From an uncultured bacterium (GTDB taxonomy: Bacteria > Cyanobacteriota > Vampirovibrionia > Gastranaerophilales > Gastranaerophilaceae): a stretch of 64,000 nucleotides of DNA. The notes under the pieces were generated by a model. It made no database searches. It saw only the letters and a program-made list of their open reading frames with translations, and was not told where the DNA came from. A program made the position numbers and the translations under genes. The stretch is taken from the NCBI GenBank assembly GCA_949282215.1, contig CASDPF010000009.1, forward strand, positions 1 through 64,000, read 5' to 3'. The stretch's first letter is position 1. The number at the start of each line of letters is the position of its first letter. This document shows positions 45,755 to 55,087 of the stretch, piece after piece.

Positions 45755-45975
45755 TGGAGACGAGGGGAGTCTTCTTGAATTTGTTTCACGCTCATGGAGT
45801 TTCGCCTAAAAAGCTTTGCTTTTGCCGGCTCAATCCATTCGCTATCCGGACTCGCTCTGCTACGTCCGTACACAAATTCGCCGAACCCCCAAATAGTGTT
45901 CTCCACCGAACTCATCTGACCATAATAAAGGACATAACAAGTATGTCCTTTATTATGGTGGAGACGAGGGGAGTC
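45755..45975. mobile_element. Integration scar at the tmRNA 3' end (att-like repeats)
   Basis: A 17-bp direct repeat TGGAGACGAGGGGAGTC occurs at 45755-45771 and, as part of the tmRNA 3' end, at 45959-45975. The ~190 bp between are visibly richer in G+C than the neighbours (45790-45900) and hold no convincing gene. tmRNA genes are classic integration sites, so this looks like the remains of an excised or decayed island. No integrase is in the window. Confidence 0.5.
45920..45958. repeat. 17-bp perfect inverted repeat at the tmRNA 3' end
   Basis: CCATAATAAAGGACATA and TATGTCCTTTATTATGG around the loop acaag. It begins within the tmRNA CCA and could terminate or help process its 3' end; it lacks a following U-run. 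Confidence 0.6.
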
Positions 45976-46368
45976 GAACCCCTGTCCAAAATGGATAAAG
46001 ACAAACCTCTACGAGTGTAGATTTTTATTTTCTCGACTGATTCAGGAAAAAATCACTACCCTACAAATCAGTCCAAGGTTTTATTTGAGGGAAACTCTAA
46101 ACCCTTAATGGTTATCTTGATACGTCTACCATCATCAACGTACTGCGTCTTGCATAATGGACCCATATCACCGGCAAGCTGGGCAATATGAGTAGCTATT
46201 GTAATCTAGACTATGCAGCTAATGCATATCTTTCAGCGCCAAATACGCCTTTGATTACGTTGTTTTCATTTTTAGCATTTAATTTAGTTTGCTCGTTGAT
46301 AACCGAGAACAGCACTCGGACTCGCAGCCTGCATTCACCGAACATCCTGTCTAATCCAAAACGTCCCC
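45956..46368 (-). ncRNA. ssrA: tmRNA
   Basis: 413 nt. The 5' end GGGGACGTTTTGGATTAGAC (from 46368) and the 3' end, which forms a tRNA-like acceptor with T-loop GGTTCGACTCCCC and encoded CCA (to 45956), are diagnostic. A tag frame reads AKNENNVIKG…AERYALAA and stops at TAG; its hydrophobic YALAA end is typical of degradation tags. Rescues stalled ribosomes with SmpB. The exact resume codon (GCT) is inferred. Confidence 0.95.
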
Positions 46369-46421
46369 ATATTCTTATTTCAAAGTTCCGTTACTACATT
46401 ATAAAACATTTTATAAAAATA

Positions 46422-47465
46422 TCAACCCTGAACTTTTTCAAATTCTATCTTAAAATACATATCTGCAGGAAAGTTTGGTAACAAAGGTTTTCGTTTCCAT
46501 AATTTTACCATCATTTCAGCAGGCAGACTATTCACATTAAATTCAAGTTCAGTCTGACGTGGCGACATATTATTACATCCTCCGGAAGCCTTGCAGCTAC
46601 TCCCGACATGAATAAAATCTGCAAACTTATGAACATTTTTTGAAGCGTTTTTTTCATTGAGCATTGTAATATTTTGCAAGTCTGATATATACATATAATC
46701 ATATCCAAAATCTCTGGCGTTCAACCCGCTTAATATCAAAGGATAATGAATATCTTTTTGATTAAAATAATTCACTTTATTTTTATAAATAAAAGGGGAC
46801 ATCTCATATTTTGCGGTAATCATTTTTTTAGAAGCATCATAAGTAAGTTCTATCGGAATATTTCTGGAAAACCTACCGGTACAATACTCACTCCACCTAT
46901 CAGAATAGGGCAAACTAAACGGGAAATAAGTTTGCACAAGTAAATCTGGATTATTTATAAACCTGCTCACCGCAGAAACACCATAAGTCGTACTTTCACC
47001 TTTTTTACTGCATACAAGAGGTTCCAATCCCCACCACTCTTTACCGTCAACAATAGAACCAAATACTTCTCCATTTGGCTCATAACCATTTCTATTAAAA
47101 ATAGATTTTTTTACAAATGCTTTTCGGATTTCATAGACTTCTTTTTTAGTCATCCCGTTAAAACACATTGGGTCATTTATCGGGAGATTTATAACATTTT
47201 CAGATGTTTTGACATTATTACTCTGATAATTTTTTCCTCTGATTTTAGAAAATATATTATCTGAATTTTTAATACTTTTCGTATCAAAAGCTTTTCTTGG
47301 AGAATTTTGAGTAAGGCTGGCTTGTTTTTTGACAAAATCAGAAACTGTATTGTGAATGGAAGATAACAAGGCTAAAACCAGAAAGGCAAGCACAAATACC
47401 ATTATATAAGGCAATTTGCTATTAGTATTTTTGGTTTGCCTTTGAAATTCGTCATTTTCTTCCAT
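46422..47465 (-). CDS. Single-pass membrane protein, YARHG-like segment
   Basis: 347 aa. One N-terminal membrane helix (YIMVFVLAFLVLALLSSI, 20-37), then an extracytoplasmic domain. EIRKAFVKKSIFNRNGYEPN resembles the YARHG motif of some secreted/envelope proteins, and several Cys (CKASGGC) suggest disulphides. The SD GGAGAAA precedes the ATG. It follows the helicase gene by 15 nt on the same strand, so it may share its mRNA. Function unknown. Confidence 0.65.
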   Translation of the reverse strand: MEENDEFQRQTKNTNSKLPYIMVFVLAFLVLALLSSIHNTVSDFVKKQASLTQNSPRKAFDTKSIKNSDNIFSKIRGKNYQSNNVKTSENVINLPINDPMCFNGMTKKEVYEIRKAFVKKSIFNRNGYEPNGEVFGSIVDGKEWWGLEPLVCSKKGESTTYGVSAVSRFINNPDLLVQTYFPFSLPYSDRWSEYCTGRFSRNIPIELTYDASKKMITAKYEMSPFIYKNKVNYFNQKDIHYPLILSGLNARDFGYDYMYISDLQNITMLNEKNASKNVHKFADFIHVGSSCKASGGCNNMSPRQTELEFNVNSLPAEMMVKLWKRKPLLPNFPADMYFKIEFEKVQG

Positions 47466-47480
47466 AAAAATTTCTCCTAA

Positions 47481-50400
47481 TTAGCTTATAAGAAGTCTAT
47501 CAAGACAAGCTTTTGAGGAATATTGCCACTCACGATAAGTTACATGTCGAACATTAAAACCGCAGCGTTCAATGATTGCCTGCTTTTTCATATTAGAAAC
47601 TGACTGTTTCATATTATCTTCAACACCGTCGACTTCTATTACAAGTTTGTCATCCACCAGCAAATCAGCACTCAACCCTGCGATTTCTACACCGGCTTTG
47701 ACCGTATGTCCAAGAGTTCGAATTTGTTCAGCGATTTCTTTTTCAAGACTATTTTTATAAATATTTTCATCAATCTTACAATTTTTTAAGGCTTCTCGTT
47801 TATTTATATATTCCTCAACATAAGACATGTAATCTCTAAACAATCCTTCTTGCAATTCTTTAGGATCTTTAGATACAAAGTTGATGACCTTATACCTTGC
47901 ACGACTGATTGCAACATTAAATAAGTTAGGTTTTTGCAAGAAAGTAAGACTTTGCGGAAAACTGTTATTTGCAAAAGCCCACGACATAAGAATAATATCA
48001 CGTTCATCACCTTGGAATGTGTGAGCAGTACCGATTTCTATCTGATGTTTTTTAATCATGTGATCAGAAAGAACTTTAGCAACAGAAATTTTCAACTGCT
48101 CTACCTGAGCTCTGAAAGGTGAAATTATACCGATAGATACAGGTTTGTCAGGATTTTTGCGTTCATCTTCAACTACAATGTCATATAACCTTTTAACAAG
48201 AGTTTCAATCTCAGGCAAGTTCCTTGTTGCATCAAAATCAACTTTACCTTCAGGAACATGAACTGTTTCTAAAACCAGCTCATCACCTACATCTTTTTTC
48301 ATAACACGCATTCTGCCACCGTAAAATTCACGATTTGAGAATTCAATAATAGGCGGAAGGCTTCTAAAATGTTCATCCAGCATAACCGAATTCATTGAAT
48401 AGTAATCAGCTAAATCAAACATCGAATTAGTTCTGAAACGCCACATCAACTGATATTTTTCAGGAATTCCATATTGAGATAAGAATGACTGTTCTTTTGC
48501 TTTTTCAAGGAAAGACAAATGCGGAAGCTGTTTATCATCCCCAACGATTACAGCTTTTTTTGCTCTGTATAGAATAGGGAAACAGCTAGCAATATCGCAT
48601 TGAGATGCTTCATCGATGATTGCAACATCGAATAACCCCGGTTTCAAAGGCAACGAACCTGAAATAGCAAAAGTCGTTACACACCAGCAAGGAAAAGCTT
48701 CAAGGATTGGTTTGAAGTCTTCTGTTTCCATAATATGACTTTGCTGACGTTTTTTAGTCGACACCAAAGAAAGTGCATGCACTTTTAGTCTTTGACATTT
48801 GATTTGATCTCTTAAAATACCTTTCAAAGCTTCTCTGCGACGATTTTTCAAAATATTTATCGCAAGAGGTTTTTGCTTTTTCTTTAATTGCTTAATTTGT
48901 TCTGTCAAAACATGAAGATTGCCTGTTTTCTGAATTTCAGCTTCAATCTTTCTCAAATTATAAATCATACCAGCGACATCAAGTTCTTGTTTCAGTCTTG
49001 TAAGATTTTCAAAATCCACATCAAAAGATTTCAATTTAAGCATTTTTTTCAAGCTGTTAAGTGCACCATAATTTGCAATATTAACGAAAAACCCTGTTTT
49101 TTCCATATTATGTTCAAGAGTTTTTATAATAGCAGAAATCGCATCCAACTCAGGCTTTTTAAGAGTTGATTTTATAAACTGCATTTCCCCGATAGAACTT
49201 TCTTGGATAGAAGTTTCTTCAGAAAGTTTCCGCCAATCATTTTCTAGTTTAATAATCTTTTCACACTTATTTTCACTATCATGAAGCACGTTGTAGTGAT
49301 TTTTCATATCATCAACATCAACAAAAAGGCTATCCTCATATTCACTATCAATATCGACTTTACCTGATAATAAATCTTGCAATTGATAGCTTAATTGTCT
49401 TTGGTAATTCAATCTGCCTGCACGCAGAGCAAGGAATGGAGCACCGAGCTCATTAAGACGGTCAGCAACAACATCCACTGCTTTATCCATACGAGAAGCA
49501 ACAAGAACGGTTTTTCCGTTAGCTATTAAGTGTGCCACGAGATTGACAATCGTTTGAGATTTACCTGTTCCCGGAGGCCCTTGCACTGCAATGAATTTGT
49601 TATTTTCGATATTTTTAATAACTTTTTCTTGCGAATCGCTTAATGAAAGAGGAGTTACAGGATAAAAATCTTTAATCTCTCTCATTTCTTTAATCGGAAC
49701 ACTTTTTTCTTTAGAAAGAGCAAACTCTTCATTTACGATATTCAAAGCAGTTTCTCTATAAATACCGCTCGGTTTTTCAGCAATCTGAGTTAATTCATGC
49801 AAAACCCCTGCTGTCACTGTCGGACGTTTAGTAAGAATTATAGCACACTGACGAGTAAGAGAAAGTTTTTCGAGTTTTGTAACCTGTTTTTGTTTAGTTT
49901 CTTCCTCTTCTATCACTTCATCTACATTTTCAGCATCAATTTTTTCATTGTAAAAATCTTTTGTAATATTATCCTCATCAACATCATCTTTATGGTCAAG
50001 AGAAATATCTATATCAGGGATAATTGATTTTAAAGTTGTAAGGAAAATATTCATTTTTTCGTCAGTAATCGGAAGTGTCGGAACAACCTCTAACAGACCT
50101 TCCAACAATGATTCAACTTCGTCATCATCATCACTTTTTTTCATCAAAGCTGTAAGAGCACCCGTATTTAAAGAAAGCACTTCTTCTTGCGGAATACAAT
50201 TTATGTTCACCCCGTTTCTTTCAAGGTGACATCCCATATATAAAAGCGGAGTTAAAAACTCATTTTGTTTTCTGGTTTTTGAGCTTTTTCCGACAAGGAA
50301 AAGATATCCGTAAATCAGATATTTATCTTTTTGATCACGGTCGGATTGAATCATTAGTTCGGTAAGCTTGCTGTCACTGCCATCAAGACGCAAATATTCA

Positions 50401-50588
50401 TCCCATTTCGTAAAAAGTTCTTCCTCACCTTTCAAGAAAATCCATTTGTTGTCTTTATCTCCTTTTAAGTTTCTAAAAGTAGAACTCTTTACCTCTTCAC
50501 GAACACAATCGTGAAGATATTGGCTTAATTTTTTAATAAAACTATTGTTAAATGCTGAATTAATTGCTTTTGATGCTTCCTGTAACAT
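47481..50588 (-). CDS. SF1 (UPF1-like) helicase with C-terminal PD-(D/E)XK nuclease
   Basis: 1035 aa. Walker A QGPPGTGKSQT (337-344), Walker B IIDEASQC, TAHTFQGDERDIILMSWAF and VAISRARYK give a complete SF1 AAA_11/AAA_12 helicase. The last ~90 residues (SADLLVDDKLVIEVDGVEDN … KKQAIIERCGFNVRH) form a Vsr/DUF559-like PD-(D/E)XK nuclease. Such helicase-nuclease fusions are found in DNA processing and in antiphage islands. A tmRNA integration scar lies 1.5 kb away, consistent with but not proof of a mobile origin. Confidence 0.85.
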   Translation of the reverse strand: MLQEASKAINSAFNNSFIKKLSQYLHDCVREEVKSSTFRNLKGDKDNKWIFLKGEEELFTKWDEYLRLDGSDSKLTELMIQSDRDQKDKYLIYGYLFLVGKSSKTRKQNEFLTPLLYMGCHLERNGVNINCIPQEEVLSLNTGALTALMKKSDDDDEVESLLEGLLEVVPTLPITDEKMNIFLTTLKSIIPDIDISLDHKDDVDEDNITKDFYNEKIDAENVDEVIEEEETKQKQVTKLEKLSLTRQCAIILTKRPTVTAGVLHELTQIAEKPSGIYRETALNIVNEEFALSKEKSVPIKEMREIKDFYPVTPLSLSDSQEKVIKNIENNKFIAVQGPPGTGKSQTIVNLVAHLIANGKTVLVASRMDKAVDVVADRLNELGAPFLALRAGRLNYQRQLSYQLQDLLSGKVDIDSEYEDSLFVDVDDMKNHYNVLHDSENKCEKIIKLENDWRKLSEETSIQESSIGEMQFIKSTLKKPELDAISAIIKTLEHNMEKTGFFVNIANYGALNSLKKMLKLKSFDVDFENLTRLKQELDVAGMIYNLRKIEAEIQKTGNLHVLTEQIKQLKKKQKPLAINILKNRRREALKGILRDQIKCQRLKVHALSLVSTKKRQQSHIMETEDFKPILEAFPCWCVTTFAISGSLPLKPGLFDVAIIDEASQCDIASCFPILYRAKKAVIVGDDKQLPHLSFLEKAKEQSFLSQYGIPEKYQLMWRFRTNSMFDLADYYSMNSVMLDEHFRSLPPIIEFSNREFYGGRMRVMKKDVGDELVLETVHVPEGKVDFDATRNLPEIETLVKRLYDIVVEDERKNPDKPVSIGIISPFRAQVEQLKISVAKVLSDHMIKKHQIEIGTAHTFQGDERDIILMSWAFANNSFPQSLTFLQKPNLFNVAISRARYKVINFVSKDPKELQEGLFRDYMSYVEEYINKREALKNCKIDENIYKNSLEKEIAEQIRTLGHTVKAGVEIAGLSADLLVDDKLVIEVDGVEDNMKQSVSNMKKQAIIERCGFNVRHVTYREWQYSSKACLDRLLIS

Positions 50589-50630
50589 GATATCTTCCTT
50601 TTTCTTCCATTTTACGCTAAAATAGAGAAT

Positions 50631-51725
50631 ATGAACATCATCAATATAAATGATACTAAACTATATTATGTTGGCGGGGTAGTTCGAGATGAACTTTTAG
50701 GGATTGAAAGTTTTGATGTTGATTTGACATACGAAGGTAATGCCATTGAATTTGCACAAAATCTCAAAAACATTGAAATTCTGCAAATTAATGAACCTTT
50801 TGGTACTGTAAGAGTTAAAATCGATGGACGTGAAATTGATATCGCTTCCACAAGAGAAGAAATTTATGATAAAAAAGGACACCTGCCAACAGTTACAAAA
50901 ATAGGATGCTCGCTTGAAGATGATATCAAACGCCGTGATTTTACAATAAACACCCTTGTAAAATCCACAGCAACAGGAGAAATTAAAGATTTTACAGGCG
51001 GAATTGAAGATTTAAAAAATAAAACTCTAAAAGTTCTTCATGACAAAAGTTTTATTGATGACCCGACAAGAATAATCAGAGGTCTAAAATTTTCAATTCG
51101 TTTTGGTTTCAAACTCAATAAACAAACAAAAAAATTACAAGATGAATACCTAAAAAATATAAACTATGACATGTGTTATAAAAGAGTAAAAAAAGAGCTG
51201 ATTGAGACATTTAACCTAAATTCACAAAAAGCTTTTGAAAAATTTATAAAAGACAGAATATACAAACTTATCACAGATAAAAAAGTTTCGCTCCCGCACG
51301 TTAATATAGAAAAACTTATAAACAAATATCCTGTAGATAATATCTGGATTGTATATGCAGGAGTTTTACAAGACCTTTCAAAATTACCATTGACTAAAAC
51401 CGAGCAAAAAATTCTTGATGATTTAAATTCAATAGGAAAAATCAAATCTGATTTTGACGCATATAAAGCTTTCGAAAAAGTCCATATTGAAACAATTCTT
51501 CTTTATGCGATATTAAAGAATGAAAAAATAGCAGTTAAATATCTTGATAAATTGCAACATATAAAAATTCAAATCAACGGTAACGACTTACAGGAAATAG
51601 GAATAGCACCATCACCCAAGTATCAGGAAATATTTGATTACGTTCTTAAACTAAAACTAAAATCCCCTGATATGTCAAAAGCCGACGAACTCAAAGCTGC
51701 AAGAAATTACCTTGTCGGAAATTAA
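50631..51725 (+). CDS. tRNA nucleotidyltransferase / poly(A) polymerase family
   Basis: 364 aa class II nucleotidyltransferase. YYVGGVVRDELLGIESFDVD has the GGxxRD and DxD catalytic signature, EIDIASTREE and RRDFTINTL follow, and FIDDPTRIIRGLKFSIRFGF is the neck/body. It adds CCA (or A-only or CC-only) to tRNA 3' ends, or A tails; the sequence alone does not say which. TAAAAT (50618-50623) ends 7 nt before the ATG without an SD. Confidence 0.88.
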   Translation: MNIININDTKLYYVGGVVRDELLGIESFDVDLTYEGNAIEFAQNLKNIEILQINEPFGTVRVKIDGREIDIASTREEIYDKKGHLPTVTKIGCSLEDDIKRRDFTINTLVKSTATGEIKDFTGGIEDLKNKTLKVLHDKSFIDDPTRIIRGLKFSIRFGFKLNKQTKKLQDEYLKNINYDMCYKRVKKELIETFNLNSQKAFEKFIKDRIYKLITDKKVSLPHVNIEKLINKYPVDNIWIVYAGVLQDLSKLPLTKTEQKILDDLNSIGKIKSDFDAYKAFEKVHIETILLYAILKNEKIAVKYLDKLQHIKIQINGNDLQEIGIAPSPKYQEIFDYVLKLKLKSPDMSKADELKAARNYLVGN

Positions 51726-51737
51726 ACCTTAAACATT

Positions 51738-51983
51738 CTAAGGAAAGCTTATTTCTTCATGTCCGTCAGCAGATTTTTTATGAAACTTAATTTCGTAGTC
51801 CAAAATATCAGCAATCAAGTAAGCCTCATACAAACTGAGGCTTTTTATTTTCATCTTACTCGTCAAACTCGGCAACGTATAATGCTTTCCGGTTCTTTCT
51901 TCTAAGAGTTTAGCCAACTTTGTCAATGTCATCCCGTTCTTTGATGTTAAGGATTTTATAAAATTTTTGATATTTATGTCCAT
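51738..51983 (-). CDS. Small phage-repressor-like HTH protein
   Basis: 81 aa. MTLTKLAKLLEERTGKHYTL followed by PSLTSKMKIKSLSLYEAYLI is a Cro-like HTH seen in phage and plasmid regulators. TATAAT (51996-51991) ends 7 nt before the ATG with no SD. Divergent from the small helical gene at 52066, repeating the 17741/18085 arrangement. Confidence 0.75.
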   Translation of the reverse strand: MDINIKNFIKSLTSKNGMTLTKLAKLLEERTGKHYTLPSLTSKMKIKSLSLYEAYLIADILDYEIKFHKKSADGHEEISFP

Positions 51984-52065
51984 TAATAAAATTATAAATT
52001 ATTTGACAAAAACTGAAAAATAAATTATAATGTTAATGATATTTAATAATTATTTATGATATATC

Positions 52066-52284
52066 ATGGATAAGATAACAAAATCAGAAAATAACTTCTT
52101 AGAACTAATGTCAGATGCACTTGAAGTGAAGGCACTACTTGACATCACTATCAATGTTTTTAAATCTGAAGACTTTAAAAAACTTGACTACTTTCAAATA
52201 GCAACACTCCTCTTCGTTACTAAAGAAAAATTGCAGAAACTAATTAACAAATTTGACAGTGAAGATATGAAAAAGATTAATTGA
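52066..52284 (+). CDS. Small helical protein paired with HTH regulator
   Basis: 72 aa, acidic/Lys-rich helices (MDKITKSENNFLELMSDALE … TLLFVTKEKLQKLINKFDSE). Size, charge, position divergent from an HTH gene and the C-terminal helix pattern recall the 18085 protein, though identity is low. Followed by a strong terminator. Function unknown. Confidence 0.65.
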   Translation: MDKITKSENNFLELMSDALEVKALLDITINVFKSEDFKKLDYFQIATLLFVTKEKLQKLINKFDSEDMKKIN

Positions 52285-52285
52285 A

Positions 52286-52315
52286 AAACCGCCTCTTTTG
52301 AGGCGGTTTCTTTTT
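52286..52315. terminator. Bidirectional terminator between small gene and fabF
   Basis: AAACCGCCTC-tttt-GAGGCGGTTT, 10-bp perfect stem followed by CTTTTT on the plus strand, and by a T-run on the minus strand where the fab cluster ends. Confidence 0.9.
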
Positions 52316-52336
52316 CACACACGAGGAAAATTTTTC

Positions 52337-53590
52337 CTACTTCACTTCTTTTATTATTACAGTTGCATTCTGACCGCCAAATCCGAATGAATTTGACAAA
52401 GCAGCATGAACTTCTGCTTTTCTTGCTTTATGAGGAACGTAATCCAAATCAGCAACTTTTTCATCCTGATTATCAAGGTTAATAGTTGGCGGTACAAGGT
52501 TTTCATTAATTGCTTTAACACAAGCAATACATTCAACAGCACCTGTTGCACCCAACAAATGACCATGCATACTCTTAGTAGAACTTACCATAAGTTTAGG
52601 ATTTTTCTTTTTATCACCAAATACACCAGCAATAGCATGAGATTCAGCAACATCACCCAAACCGGTACTTGTACCGTGAGCGTTTACATAATCAATTTCT
52701 TCAGGTTTCATACCTGCATCTTCTAATGCAAATTTCATTGATTGAGTTGCACCCTTACCTTCAGGACAAGGAGCTACAACATCATAAGCATCTGCAGTTT
52801 GTCCGTATCCTACAATTTCAGCGTAAATATGTGCACCGCGTTTTTTAGCATGTTCATATTCTTCCAATACCAAAACCCCTGCACCTTCTGACATTACAAA
52901 ACCGTCTCTATCAACATCCCAAGGACGAGAAGCTTTTTGAGGTTCATCATTACGTTTTGACAATGTTCTTGCACTCGAAAATGCACCGATTCCTACATCA
53001 CAAATTGTAGCCTCGCAACCGCCTGCAACCATAATATCAGCATCTCCATACTGAATAGAACGGAAAGCATCACCAATTGAATGTGTAGCTGTTGCACAAG
53101 CAGAAACTACAACTTTATTAATACCTTTAAAACCATATTTCATTGAAATTCGACCTGAAGCCATGTTCACAATCATCATTGGGATAGTGAATGGAGAACA
53201 TTTATTCGGTCCTTTTTCCAAAATACGTACATGGTTTTCTTCAAAAGTTCTAAAACCACCAGCAGCAGAACTAACCATTACACCTATTTTATAAGGATCA
53301 ACGTCTGTTACTTCTTCCAATTTAGCATCTTTAATCGCTTCATCAGCTGCAATCATTGCAAACTGAATAAATCTGTCCATTTTTTTAGCTTCTTTTGGAT
53401 CAAGATATTCCTCAGGATTAAAGTTTTTAACTTCACCCGAAATTTTTACGACGTGCTTTGAAACATCGATTAATTCTGAAGTGCTAATTCCGCTTTTTCC
53501 TTCAACAAGACTGTGCCAAAATTTATCAACACCTACGCCAAAAGGTGAAACCGCACCTAATCCTGTGATTACTACTCTTCTTTTAGTCAT
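52337..53590 (-). CDS. fabF: 3-oxoacyl-[ACP] synthase II
   Basis: 417 aa condensing enzyme elongating acyl-ACP with malonyl-ACP in type II fatty-acid synthesis. The Cys-His-His triad is intact: C165 in VSACATATHSIGDA, H305 in NAHGTSTGLGD and H342 in STKSMHGHLLGATG. Last gene of the fab cluster; a long hairpin separates it from acpP. Confidence 0.97.
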   Translation of the reverse strand: MTKRRVVITGLGAVSPFGVGVDKFWHSLVEGKSGISTSELIDVSKHVVKISGEVKNFNPEEYLDPKEAKKMDRFIQFAMIAADEAIKDAKLEEVTDVDPYKIGVMVSSAAGGFRTFEENHVRILEKGPNKCSPFTIPMMIVNMASGRISMKYGFKGINKVVVSACATATHSIGDAFRSIQYGDADIMVAGGCEATICDVGIGAFSSARTLSKRNDEPQKASRPWDVDRDGFVMSEGAGVLVLEEYEHAKKRGAHIYAEIVGYGQTADAYDVVAPCPEGKGATQSMKFALEDAGMKPEEIDYVNAHGTSTGLGDVAESHAIAGVFGDKKKNPKLMVSSTKSMHGHLLGATGAVECIACVKAINENLVPPTINLDNQDEKVADLDYVPHKARKAEVHAALSNSFGFGGQNATVIIKEVK

Positions 53591-53673
53591 CTCTTTACCT
53601 TTTTAAAATCTAACTCGACTTTCGCCGTTGTTATCCTTCTAACTATATTAGAATCTCTTCTTTTTGATAAATG

Positions 53674-53711
53674 TGCGAGGGAGAAAATAATATTCAATTT
53701 TCGCCCTCGCA
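53674..53711 (-). terminator. Long hairpin between acpP and fabF
   Basis: TGCGAGGG / CCCTCGCA outside and GAAAAT / ATTTTC inside, 14 bp with one mismatch and an 8-nt loop. There is only a weak U-run, so it may attenuate, process or stabilise rather than fully terminate: acpP is usually made in excess of fabF. Confidence 0.6.
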
Positions 53712-53763
53712 TAAAATTTAATCGAAATCGATCTACACACTTCCTGCTAACAGGGTACTATAA

Positions 53764-53997
53764 CTAGTTAGAGTGTGAATCAATATAATCAACAGCGTCT
53801 TGAACTGTTTGAATTTTTTCAGCTTCTTCATCAGGAATTTCGCAACCGAATTCTTCTTCGAAAGCCATAACTAATTCTACTGTATCTAATGAATCAGCAC
53901 CCAAGTCAGCTGTGAAGCTAGCTTCAGGAGTTACTAATGATTCATCAACGCTTAATTGATCAACAACAACTTTTTTTACTTTTTCTAATGTACTCAT
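53764..53997 (-). CDS. acpP: Acyl carrier protein
   Basis: 77 aa acidic protein. S36 in [20 protein letters not shown] is the 4'-phosphopantetheine site. It carries growing acyl chains for FabD, FabH, FabF, FabG and PlsX, most of which are encoded alongside. Length and motif are standard. Confidence 0.98.
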   Translation of the reverse strand: MSTLEKVKKVVVDQLSVDESLVTPEASFTADLGADSLDTVELVMAFEEEFGCEIPDEEAEKIQTVQDAVDYIDSHSN

Positions 53998-54112
53998 TCT
54001 TCTTTACCTCATTTAATTAATTGTATTACAATACATTTTCTTTAATATTATATATTCTACAAGATTTTTTTGCAAGAAATTTACACTTCCACTGCGATAT
54101 TGTTAAAAATCT

Positions 54113-54838
54113 TTATATAATAAGACCGCCATCTACTTCCAAAACTTGTCCTGTCACATATTCAGCATCAACCGCCAAGAATTTAACAGCTTTTGCAATA
54201 TCCTCAGGTTCACCAAGACGTTTCAACGGAATGAAGTCAGTAAACTTAGAAGTATCTAAATCTTTTGTCATGTCAGTATTAATAAACCCAGGAGCGATAG
54301 CATTAACTCTAATACCACGAGAACCTAATTCTTTTGCAAGAGTTTTAGTTAAGCCGATTAAACCTGCTTTTGCAGCAGAATAATTTGCTTGACCTGCATT
54401 TCCTGACACACCGACAACACTTGACATATTAACAATTGCACCGCTTCTTTGTTTCATCATAACTTTTACAACAGGTTGTGAAACATAAAATGCACTTGAA
54501 AGATTTGTATTAATAACAGCGTCCCAATTTTCAGCACTCATTCTCATAAATAACCCATCTCTTGTGATACCTGCGTTATTTACCAAAACATCAATACGTC
54601 CGAATTTGGCAAGAACTTCATCTACACCTTTTGCTGCAGCTTCTTTATCAGAAACATCAAATTTGAAAGCTTCTGCATTAACCCCTAATGCTTTTAATTC
54701 TTCAACTGTTTTGTTAGCAGCTTCAACATTACCTGCGTAATTTACGGCAATATCATAACCGGCTTTTGCAAGTTCAATTGCACAAGCTTTACCTATTCCT
54801 CGAGATGCACCCGTTACTAATGCTAATTTTTCAGACAT
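54113..54838 (-). CDS. fabG: 3-oxoacyl-[ACP] reductase
   Basis: 241 aa short-chain dehydrogenase. NADPH motif TGASRGIG (9-16), NNAG (87-90), and the catalytic S140, Y153 and K157 in NMSSVVG…YSAAKAG. Reduces 3-oxoacyl-ACP after condensation. SD AAGGAG precedes the ATG. Part of the fabD-fabF run on the minus strand. Confidence 0.97.
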   Translation of the reverse strand: MSEKLALVTGASRGIGKACAIELAKAGYDIAVNYAGNVEAANKTVEELKALGVNAEAFKFDVSDKEAAAKGVDEVLAKFGRIDVLVNNAGITRDGLFMRMSAENWDAVINTNLSSAFYVSQPVVKVMMKQRSGAIVNMSSVVGVSGNAGQANYSAAKAGLIGLTKTLAKELGSRGIRVNAIAPGFINTDMTKDLDTSKFTDFIPLKRLGEPEDIAKAVKFLAVDAEYVTGQVLEVDGGLII

Positions 54839-54853
54839 TTATTTTCTCCTTAA

Positions 54854-55087
54854 TTATTTGTCAGACTTAAACCAACTTGTTATTTTTCTAATAAATTCTT
54901 CAACTTTTTCGGAAAATGTTTTGCGGGTAATTTTTGTAAAATATTCATCAACTTGTTTTTTGGTTATTACTCTGCCCTCTCGCAAATACACATTTCTCGG
55001 TGCAAGGTCAGGACGTCTTTTATAAAATTCCTTGCTGTTATAATAATTATTTGCAAGCTTCTTTCCGAACATATCGAAAATTTTCAT
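54854..55087 (-). CDS. Small hypothetical protein within the fab operon
   Basis: 77 aa, basic, containing YYNSKEFYKRRPDLAPRNVY and a C-terminal amphipathic helix (VEEFIRKITSWFKS). It begins directly after the fabD stop and ends 15 nt before fabG, so it is surely co-expressed with them. No family recognised; a membrane-surface role in lipid synthesis is a guess from context. Confidence 0.7.
   Translation of the reverse strand: MKIFDMFGKKLANNYYNSKEFYKRRPDLAPRNVYLREGRVITKKQVDEYFTKITRKTFSEKVEEFIRKITSWFKSDK

Noticed and set aside
45780-45900. Possible tRNA gene in the GC-richer segment next to tmRNA
   Set aside because: I could not build a cloverleaf with a T-loop and acceptor stem; the only GTTCGA T-loop here belongs to tmRNA.
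45775-46020. Plus-strand open frame of 81 codons across the tmRNA 3' end
   Set aside because: It crosses the integration scar and the tmRNA gene, has no SD, and reads as non-coding; its end resembles a common mis-translation of structural RNA.
46188-46481. Plus-strand open frame of 97 codons over the tmRNA 5' half
   Set aside because: Antisense to ssrA, no SD; shadow.
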